A stretch of 64,000 nt of DNA from Rhodothermales bacterium (GTDB lineage Bacteria; Bacteroidota; Rhodothermia; Rhodothermales; JAHQVL01), in the NCBI GenBank assembly GCA_041391505.1, contig JAWKNW010000022.1, positions 48,060 through 112,059 on the forward strand, written 5' to 3'. The position numbers were made by a program, and so were the translations under genes. How positions within the stretch are numbered: position 1 is the stretch's first letter; each line of letters starts with the position of its first letter. Of the stretch, positions 58,368 to 64,000 are shown piece by piece. The notes under the pieces were generated by a model that was given only the letters and a program-made list of their open reading frames with translations, was not told the origin of the DNA and searched no databases.

Positions 58368-59030
58368 ATGACAACGACACCGTCGAAAAAGTTAAAGGAC
58401 GTCGTCCTTCGGAAGCCACAGGCGAACCGGCACTTTGAATCGCTCGCTACCATGAGTGACGAGGATTTGATGTCGTACTTCCAGGCAGGTACCGTTGAGG
58501 CGTTTGACATTCTCGTAAGCCGGTACAAAGACCCGCTGACGAACTACATCTATCGGTTCCTGGGGGACATGAAGGAGTGTGAAGACCTCCTTCAGGAGAC
58601 CTTCCTCCGCGTCTATCGCAACCGGCATTCCTACCGCCGCATTGCGAAATTCTCCACGTGGCTGTACACCATCGCCGGCAACCTCGCGCGCTCGGAATAC
58701 CGCAAGCGCAAGCGCCGTCGTCTGTACTCCCTCCAGTCCGTCAACCGGGACGAGGAAGAGTACGAGGTGGAGATTCCAGACGAAACATTCTCTCCGGACA
58801 AGCATACCGAAAGTACCATACAGGATCGCCATATCCAGGAGGCGCTTCGGCAGATTCCCGAGGAGTTTCGCGAGGTCGTCGTTTTGCGCGACGTGCAGCA
58901 GCTGGCGTACGAGGAGATCGCGGAGATCACCGGCCTCCCCATGGGGACGGTCAAGAGCCGCATCAACCGCGGACGCACCAAGCTCCAGACGCTCCTCAAA
59001 GACGTTTACGTGCCCCACGAAGCGAACTGA
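58368..59030 (+). CDS. ECF RNA polymerase sigma factor
   Basis: A 220-residue extracytoplasmic-function sigma factor. Region 2 reads YKDPLTNYIYRFLGDMKECE near 46-65, then LLQETFLRVYRNR and FSTWLYTIAGNLARSEYRKR. Region 4 is RDVQQLAYEEIAEITGLPMG near 180-199 then TVKSRINRGRTKL. A basic N-terminal extension of about 25 residues precedes region 2. The next gene, 88 bases downstream, looks like its anti-sigma factor. Upstream, TGACAGT and ACTGTCA form a 7-bp inverted repeat (58318-58349), a possible control site. Confidence 0.92.
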   Translation: MTTTPSKKLKDVVLRKPQANRHFESLATMSDEDLMSYFQAGTVEAFDILVSRYKDPLTNYIYRFLGDMKECEDLLQETFLRVYRNRHSYRRIAKFSTWLYTIAGNLARSEYRKRKRRRLYSLQSVNRDEEEYEVEIPDETFSPDKHTESTIQDRHIQEALRQIPEEFREVVVLRDVQQLAYEEIAEITGLPMGTVKSRINRGRTKLQTLLKDVYVPHEAN

Positions 59031-59117
59031 TCCCTGAGCGGGGTTGGATCCCTGGATTGTCGCGGCGAGTGCTACTTCCTGGATGTACACGGTACGTTTC
59101 AGTAAGCAGGTCTTGCT

Positions 59118-59723
59118 ATGACCGACGGATACCACGACACGGAAGACGACGATTTTTCGGATCTAGACGAATGGCTCTGTGAGTACGTGGACGGCACGAT
59201 CGATCCAGCGGCTCGCAATGCCCTCGAGGAGTGTATGCGGGTGAACCCCGCGCTCGCTCGTCACGTCCAGCACCTGCTCCAGGCGCGAAACCTGCTATGC
59301 CGCTATGGATGCCGGCACCAGGCGCCGCATGGTCTTCAACCGAGGATCCACGAGCGCCTCGCGCTGGAATCCTGTCTGGCGCCGGTCCACGGAACCGCCT
59401 CGCTCGCTTCGCGCCTGGGCATGCTGGCCACCGTCTCCTCGATCGTCGCGCTCTCCATCCTGATGGGGAACCTGGACGCCTTCCGAGAACCCGATCGAGC
59501 CCCCCACGCGCAAATCGTCGAGCCCCAACCTTTCCGCCCAACCCGCTCCGCAACACGCGCCTCATACCTCCCCGCCCACGCCGGCCTCCGCCCTTCGGCC
59601 CCGTCCTTCGCCCTCCTCAGCACCGTCCCCCGCAAGTATCCCCAGGTGCCCCAGGCGCTCCTCCTCGAAACCACCGCCGAGTACCCCCCCGCCCCCGCAG
59701 CCGACCCGCCGACGGCCCCCTGA
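59118..59723 (+). CDS. Probable anti-sigma factor (single-pass membrane protein)
   Basis: A 201-residue protein. The N-terminal cytoplasmic region (LDEWLCEYVDGTIDPAARNA near residues 15-34) follows the pattern of anti-sigma helices that open with a WL-x-x-YVDG-x-L/I-x-P. One transmembrane helix lies near 97-117, and the C-terminal part is a Pro/Ala-rich periplasmic tail without domain. The HxxxCxxC zinc motif of ZAS anti-sigmas is absent. Assignment rests on position after the ECF gene plus this layout. Confidence 0.65.
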   Translation: MTDGYHDTEDDDFSDLDEWLCEYVDGTIDPAARNALEECMRVNPALARHVQHLLQARNLLCRYGCRHQAPHGLQPRIHERLALESCLAPVHGTASLASRLGMLATVSSIVALSILMGNLDAFREPDRAPHAQIVEPQPFRPTRSATRASYLPAHAGLRPSAPSFALLSTVPRKYPQVPQALLLETTAEYPPAPAADPPTAP

Positions 59724-59835
59724 CCCCGCCGCATCGCGACACCCGCTACGCGCATCCTGCGAAAGGTAACGACAGGTAGAAGCGCGTTCTTTTACATACC
59801 ACGCGAAACCTGCACTGACGCATGAGGGTTTTGTG

Positions 59836-59864
59836 TTGACTTTACGACGGCAAGGGCGTACAAT
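59836..59864 (+). promoter_or_regulatory. Sigma-70-type promoter of tRNA-Val
   Basis: TTGACT (59836-59841) and TACAAT (59859-59864) are separated by exactly 17 bases. The likely start site is near 59871, some 27 bases before the tRNA. This is a classical -35/-10 layout and differs from the TAnnTTYG elements seen before protein genes. Confidence 0.75.
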
Positions 59865-59897
59865 CTGCCCCTCCGTGGCCGAACAGATCGGCTATCA

Positions 59898-59970
59898 GGG
59901 CCCTTAGCTCAGCGGTTAGAGCGCTCGCCTCACACGCGAGAGGTCACAGGTTCGAATCCCGTAGGGCCCA
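59898..59970 (+). tRNA. tRNA-Val (CAC)
   Basis: A full cloverleaf of 73 bases: acceptor GGGCCCT/AGGGCCC, D-stem GCTC/GAGC, anticodon stem CTCGC/GCGAG with loop CTCACAC giving anticodon CAC, variable AGGTC, and T-loop TTCGAAT with stem ACAGG/CCCGT (one A-C mismatch). The discriminator is A, and CCA is not encoded. Confidence 0.95.
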
Positions 59971-60030
59971 CTCCCTGAACATGACGTCCTCGTGGCGGCC
60001 GGCCACCCGGATCGCCCCCCGCGCATCTCT

Positions 60031-60756
60031 ATGGCTGATGGACTCTTCCTCGTAGGCACGGACCGCGATGTAGGCAAAACCATCATCGGCGTCGGCCTCG
60101 TTGGATTGCTGCACGAGATGGGGGTGGACGCCACGCTCCTCACGCCCATCTCCACCGGCGGCTCCGTCGAACGTGCGACCGATCTGCTCCGAAGAATCGG
60201 GATCAAAACCCCGAAACGCCTCATCAGCCCGGTCTCATACGAAACGCTCGCTTCGCCGTATGTCGCGAGCCAGGTGGAACGCCGCCCCGTCGATATGGAG
60301 CGAATCTGGGAAGCCTACACGGAACTCCGCGAACAGGGGAAATTTGTCGTCGTCGAAGGCGGGGGGCTGATGGTGCCCATCACCAGCCGGTATGCGCTGG
60401 TGGACCTGCTTAAAGACTTCGACCTTCCGTCGATTATTATTGGTAAAACGGCGCGCGGCACGTTGAACCACTGTATCCTGACGCTGCGCATGATGCTGGC
60501 GTTTGGGCTCCCCCCCCGTGGCTTTATCCTCAACGGGTACGGCCAGTTCGGCGACGGATTTGCCGAGTCGCTGAACCCGGACGTCCTCGAAGAATTGACC
60601 CACCCCCTGAAGGTCCTCGCCGTCCTGGAATGGAGACCGGAGTACCAAGAGAACCCCGAGGCGTTTATCCGTTCGCTGAAACAACAGGAGCGCATCATGT
60701 CGCTTCTGGAAGAACTCGTTTCCAAGGATTTCCAAGATCCTGCGCGAGATCGCTAG
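60031..60756 (+). CDS. Dethiobiotin synthetase-like (BioD) protein
   Basis: A 241-residue P-loop protein of the BioD family. The P-loop is VGTDRDVGKTIIG near residues 7-19, EGGGLMVPI near 110-118 corresponds to EGAGG, and GKTARGTLNHCILTLRMM near 141-158 matches the biotin enzyme. The lysine that normally follows beta-2 (KPVxSG in E. coli) is replaced: the segment reads LLTPISTGG, with Thr. No bioA, bioB or bioF is nearby. It may be a BioD with altered chemistry or a BioD-like protein with another role. The ATG at 60031 fits the family. Confidence 0.75.
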   Translation: MADGLFLVGTDRDVGKTIIGVGLVGLLHEMGVDATLLTPISTGGSVERATDLLRRIGIKTPKRLISPVSYETLASPYVASQVERRPVDMERIWEAYTELREQGKFVVVEGGGLMVPITSRYALVDLLKDFDLPSIIIGKTARGTLNHCILTLRMMLAFGLPPRGFILNGYGQFGDGFAESLNPDVLEELTHPLKVLAVLEWRPEYQENPEAFIRSLKQQERIMSLLEELVSKDFQDPARDR

Positions 60757-60831
60757 CTCACCTCCGTTCTGTCCATCTTGCTGAACGGCCAGGAGCCGAT
60801 TGCAGCGCAGTTCACGTTTAGACTAACACGT

Positions 60832-61605
60832 ATGGTAATTTACGAAGGGGCTGTGTATCCCACGCAGCCGAAACCACTCCGCAGCCACATCCAGCTTCTC
60901 CTGGATCGCGCCGCGGCGCCCCGCATCGACGGGGAAGTGCTCGCTCTGATCGTTCCCGACAACAACCTGCTGGCCGGCGGATCGGTCGCCGCCCAGATCT
61001 ACAAGAGTGTGGCCAACGAGTCGTTCGATACGGTCGTGCTCATTTCGCCGAGCCATTCGGGCGCGTTCGAGAAGATCACGATCTGCAGCCTCGAGTCGTA
61101 CCACACCCCGCTGGGCGATCTGCCGATCAATGTGGAAGTATGCAACGAGTTGTGCGACGAAGACGACGACATCTTCCTCGACAACACCGGGCACTTCCAT
61201 ACGGCCGGCATCGATGTGCAACTGCCTTTTCTCCAGGTGCTCCACGGATCGTTCAAGATCGTACCGATCGTGATGGGCGATGAGCGGCCGGCGTTCTGTA
61301 CCGAGCTCGGTTCGGCCGTGGGTGAGGTGATGTTCAACCGCCGCACGCTCGTCGTCGCGTCCGTCGACATCGTCCGCAGCACGCCCGACAGCCTGGGCGC
61401 GCTCAAGAGCCTCTTCGAGGCCGGCGACGTCCAGGGGCTCATGGCCCTGCTCAATGGGTCCGACATCGAGGTCCGCGGCAAGGGCGGTCTCATGGTCGCC
61501 CTGATCGCCGCCCTGCACCGCCGGGCGCGCCACATGAAGGTGCTGCACACGGATCTTCCGGACAGCAGCCATCCGGGCTTCTTCGGCGCTATTCTTTACC
61601 GATAG
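60832..61605 (+). CDS. Memo-like (AmmeMemoRadiSam system B) protein lacking canonical ligands
   Basis: A 257-residue protein of the Memo/MEMO1 family (class III extradiol dioxygenase-like fold). SPSHSGAFEK near residues 72-81 keeps the second conserved His, and VQLPFLQVLHG near 128-138 corresponds to the SLEVQLPFL of the family. The usual PHAGY segment reads PDNNLLAGG, the SSDFSHY segment reads SVDIVRS, and the C-terminal CG is missing. So at least three metal or active-site positions are changed. It lies 75 bases after the BioD-like gene. No AmmA or radical SAM partner is in the window. Confidence 0.7.
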   Translation: MVIYEGAVYPTQPKPLRSHIQLLLDRAAAPRIDGEVLALIVPDNNLLAGGSVAAQIYKSVANESFDTVVLISPSHSGAFEKITICSLESYHTPLGDLPINVEVCNELCDEDDDIFLDNTGHFHTAGIDVQLPFLQVLHGSFKIVPIVMGDERPAFCTELGSAVGEVMFNRRTLVVASVDIVRSTPDSLGALKSLFEAGDVQGLMALLNGSDIEVRGKGGLMVALIAALHRRARHMKVLHTDLPDSSHPGFFGAILYR

Positions 61606-61621
61606 GACGGAAGCGCTTCCG

Positions 61622-62545
61622 ATGTCCGTTCCGCTCGATCCGGAGCCGCTCGCCTGCGCGCGCATCGCCATCGTCGGCGCCGGCGCCGTGGGCACAGCCC
61701 TCGCACGAAGGCTCCACGATAGCGGATACGGCATCGCGGCCGTCATAAGCCGGGACCCCGCGCGCGCCGCGCACCTCGCCGCGGGCGTAGGAGCCGCGTC
61801 GGGCACGTCCGTCGCCGATGTGCCGGCCGACGTCGACGCCGTGTTCTGCTGCGTGCCGGACGACGCGCTGCCGGCGGTCGACCAGGCTCTTGCCCTGTCG
61901 CGGCCATCCTGGACGAACGCGCTGGTCGCCCACACCTCCGGAGCCTTGCCGGCCTCGGCGCTGCGGCATGCCGCATCCGCCGGCGCCGCCGTGCTGAGTT
62001 TCCATCCGGTTCAGACCTTTCCGCCCGGTACCTCTCCCGACGTCTTCGCCGGGATCTATGTGGGCATCGAAGGCGATCCGAAAGCCGTGGCGGCGGCCGA
62101 ATCGATGGCCCGCCGCATCGGCGCCCACCCGCTCCGGATCGATCCGGCCGACAAGCCGGCCTATCACCTCGCCTGTTCGCTGGCCGCAAACTATCTGACG
62201 ACCGTGCTGCATGTGGCGGGCGAGGCGCTGGCGCCGCTGGGTCTGGACGCCGGCGAGGCGCAGCAAGTGCTGGCGCCGCTCGTCGAAAGCGCCGTAAGGA
62301 ATGCCCGCTCGCTTACGCCGGCTCGCGCACTGACGGGACCGCTCGTTCGCGGCGACGCCGGCACGCTCGACGTCCATCTCCAGGCACTGGCCGACATCGC
62401 GCCGGCACGCATCCCGCTCTACCTCGAACTCGCCGCAGAGACGCTCCGGATGTCTGTCGACGCAAACCGGGTGCCGGCGGAAAAGGCTAAGTCAGTCGCC
62501 GCCCTGTTAGATGCGTGGCGCAGGAGACTGCGCGACGCCGGCTAG
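61622..62545 (+). CDS. Rossmann-fold plus DUF2520 protein
   Basis: A 307-residue protein. The N-terminal NADP-binding fold has IVGAGAVGTALARRLHDSGY near 17-36; the C-terminal DUF2520 domain has AYHLACSLAANYLTTVLHVA near 180-199. It resembles pyrroline-5-carboxylate or ketopantoate reductases in layout, but its substrate is unknown. It starts 16 bases after the Memo-like gene, so the two are probably one operon. Confidence 0.87.
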   Translation: MSVPLDPEPLACARIAIVGAGAVGTALARRLHDSGYGIAAVISRDPARAAHLAAGVGAASGTSVADVPADVDAVFCCVPDDALPAVDQALALSRPSWTNALVAHTSGALPASALRHAASAGAAVLSFHPVQTFPPGTSPDVFAGIYVGIEGDPKAVAAAESMARRIGAHPLRIDPADKPAYHLACSLAANYLTTVLHVAGEALAPLGLDAGEAQQVLAPLVESAVRNARSLTPARALTGPLVRGDAGTLDVHLQALADIAPARIPLYLELAAETLRMSVDANRVPAEKAKSVAALLDAWRRRLRDAG

Positions 62546-62582
62546 CAGCGGTTCGAACTCAGTGCAGGATCGTGCACGAATG

Positions 62583-62608
62583 GACAACATAATGTCCTTT
62601 ATGTTGTC
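62583..62608. other. dif-like site, candidate tyrosine-recombinase crossover
   Basis: GACAACATAA (62583-62592) and TTATGTTGTC (62599-62608) are perfect 10-bp inverted arms around the 6-bp core TGTCCT. The inner CATAA and TTATG are the most conserved bases of XerCD dif sites, and the 11-6-11 spacing fits. It lies at the point where G+C content drops and 800 bases before a truncated tyrosine recombinase. It may be the chromosomal dif, an XerCD-used attachment site of an integrated element, or a core site of the local recombinase. Confidence 0.6.
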
Positions 62609-62650
62609 TATTAGTTACGCATCACTTACAACACCCCTGACACCGTATCC

Positions 62651-63220
62651 CTAATCAGCCTTGCCAAACTTCCATGGTTGAATGTAGGCGCGAGTCGCAA
62701 GGACAAAGAACAGCACGAGAGACCCGACAACTGCCACTTGCATCCAAACGGATAATTGAGGTTGCCAAGGAATAACAACGCCAAGAACACCCAGTCCCGT
62801 CGCAATGGTAGTAATGCCCAGATTACCGGTAATGCTCAGGCGCTGCCGTGCCTTGGGTGTATCCATGAACTCCTCCCACAAGAGAGCCTTATCGGGCCAC
62901 AAACATTGTTCTCGAATAACTGGCTCCAGATGATAGCGAATATAGAATCCAATTCTCTTGATTGAGAAGCTATAGCTCGCCGTCAGGAAGTCAAGAAATA
63001 TCGCTGCAAATGCTGGAACTACAAGGACTGATGGCGGGACCTTGTCGATGTTCGCGACGAGTACTCCAACTGCAGTACTCACGAAGGTAACTTTTGCAAC
63101 AATGATCTGCGCCCGAAGCTTTTGACTCTCAAGAAGCTCTTTCCGGAGCTCTGTGGCCAGATTCCATGCCAGTTGGCCGGAGAGATCAGTTTTCAAGGTT
63201 TTCTTCTTACTACTTGACAT
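62651..63220 (-). CDS. Low-G+C four-helix membrane protein, unknown function
   Basis: A 189-residue protein with a Lys-rich N-terminus (MSSSKKKTLKTDLS), then hydrophobic segments near residues 45-60, 63-82, 130-150 and 157-177. A conserved-looking cytoplasmic stretch SIKRIGFYIRYHLEP lies near 86-100. Similar RIG-x-YIR-x-HLEP segments occur in unannotated membrane proteins, but I cannot name a family. Codon use and base composition are clearly poorer in G+C than the neighbours, indicating recent transfer. It lies between the dif-like site and the truncated recombinase. Confidence 0.75.
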   Translation of the reverse strand: MSSSKKKTLKTDLSGQLAWNLATELRKELLESQKLRAQIIVAKVTFVSTAVGVLVANIDKVPPSVLVVPAFAAIFLDFLTASYSFSIKRIGFYIRYHLEPVIREQCLWPDKALLWEEFMDTPKARQRLSITGNLGITTIATGLGVLGVVIPWQPQLSVWMQVAVVGSLVLFFVLATRAYIQPWKFGKAD

Positions 63221-63400
63221 GTATTTCTCTCTCGATCTTCCCGGCCCTTGGCTTGGTTCTTCTGCAACTCATTCATGCGGTCATCGCTGAGCATCCCCAA
63301 TGTATAATACCGGTAATGCCGATCCAAAGATTGGTATCAAACAATCCCATTGAGTACGAGTCCCATAAAAGAGGTTATGATATAGCTATTTTTGATTCTT

Positions 63401-63919
63401 ATGGCCGCCGATCTCGTACCCCAACCGAACACGAATCTCGCCCCCCGTCAAGGGTTTATCCTGCCGGGGGCGATCGCGCGCGCCGGACGCGCTGCCCAGG
63501 AGGGCTTCCTCGAGTTCTTCTTCGCCTCGATCCGCAACACGAACACGCGCGAGGCCTACGCACGCGCCGTCCGGGATTCTTTCGCCTGGTGCGAGGAGCG
63601 CGGCGCGGAGCTCGATCAGATCTCTCCCCTACTCATCGCGGCTTATATAGAAAAGCAACCGGGATCGGCGCCAACCGTCAAGCAGCACCTGGCCGCGCTC
63701 CGAATGCTCTTCGACTACCTGGTCGTCAGGCAGATTATCCCCACCAATCCGGCGGCCGCCGTCAAGGGGCCGAAGCATGTCGCCCGGGAAGGCAAGACGC
63801 CCGTGCTCTCCACCGCCCAGGTGCGCGACCTCTTCGGGGCGATAGACATAACAAAAATAAGCGGGCTGCGCGACCGAGCGCTCATCGGGGTGTACAGCGA
63901 CACCCTAATATATAGCTAA
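63401..63919 (+). pseudogene. Tyrosine recombinase/integrase, truncated before the catalytic residues
   Basis: The ATG at 63401 opens a 172-codon frame. Residues 30-125 form the SAM-like core-binding domain (NTNTREAYARAVRDSFAWCE, then PTVKQHLAALRMLFDYLVVR), and the catalytic domain begins with KISGLRDRALIGV near 155-167. In relatives the sequence then continues to the active-site Arg; here it turns to YSDTLIYS and a TAA. So none of the R-K-H-x-x-R-H/W-Y residues are encoded. The 8-bp direct repeat GCGACACC flanks the stop region. Probably inactive. Confidence 0.8.
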
Positions 63920-64000
63920 GGCGACACCTACTTTTACGCAGCTTCTCAGAGAAGCCATTACGTTCTGCTTCCCCCTGAATATCACGGAAGCGGGTTATGG

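Overview
The window is a G+C-rich bacterial chromosome segment with densely packed genes. The gene mix points to the Rhodothermales/Balneolales side of the FCB group, probably a metagenome-assembled or environmental genome. It includes two PSD1 (DUF1549/DUF1553) plus DUF1501 pairs, a VPS10/BNR-type secreted 'glycosyl hydrolase', DUF4097 and DUF1080 proteins, a PiT phosphate transporter with a PhoU-like tail, and an M28 peptidase. Several gene starts are preceded by TAnnTTYG-like elements reminiscent of Bacteroidota -7 boxes. The lineage is an inference from gene content; there is no rRNA in the window.

Layout. 1-9.7 kb: the end of a secreted BNR-repeat protein, a KtrAB potassium uptake pair on the minus strand, two tandem GMC oxidoreductases with cysteine clusters, and a beta-lactamase-family serine hydrolase. 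10-16.6 kb: a MoeB/ThiF-rhodanese fusion, a DUF4097 protein, a quinone oxidoreductase, MtgA and a PiT transporter. 16.3-18.5 kb: an imperfect 1.1-kb tandem duplication that fuses the PiT 5' end to an amidohydrolase 3' end. It is either a decayed duplication or an assembly fault. 19-24.8 kb: a minus-strand run of amidohydrolase, lipoprotein rhodanese, DUF1501, PSD1 cytochrome and DUF1080 genes. 25-29.5 kb: a HAD phosphatase followed by the oxidative pentose phosphate set gnd, zwf, pgl. 29.5-34.3 kb: small enzymes (RibD-like reductase, GNAT, serine hydrolase, AlkD-like) and unknowns. 34.5-39.2 kb: a second PSD1/DUF1501 pair. 39-51.9 kb: a MerA-like flavoprotein, SDR, M28 peptidase, LolA-like protein, TrmH, SRPBCC protein, class III aminotransferase, TPR lipoprotein and RqcH. 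52-62.5 kb: core functions (UppP, sigma-54 activator, EcsC, Der, HolA, an ECF sigma factor with a probable anti-sigma factor, tRNA-Val, a BioD-like protein, a divergent Memo-like protein and a DUF2520 protein).

From about 62.56 kb the base composition drops. A 26-bp symmetric dif-like site (10-bp arms, 6-bp core), a low-G+C four-helix membrane protein gene and a truncated tyrosine recombinase then appear. This looks like the edge of an integrated element that runs off the window.

The most unusual recurring feature is a set of intergenic arrays. At about ten gene ends, short units of about 7, 14, 20, 35 or 40 bp are repeated directly, and most arrays are matched by inverted copies so that the whole region could fold back. 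The motif differs from site to site, but one hairpin family (9.86 kb and 44.84 kb) keeps a conserved loop.
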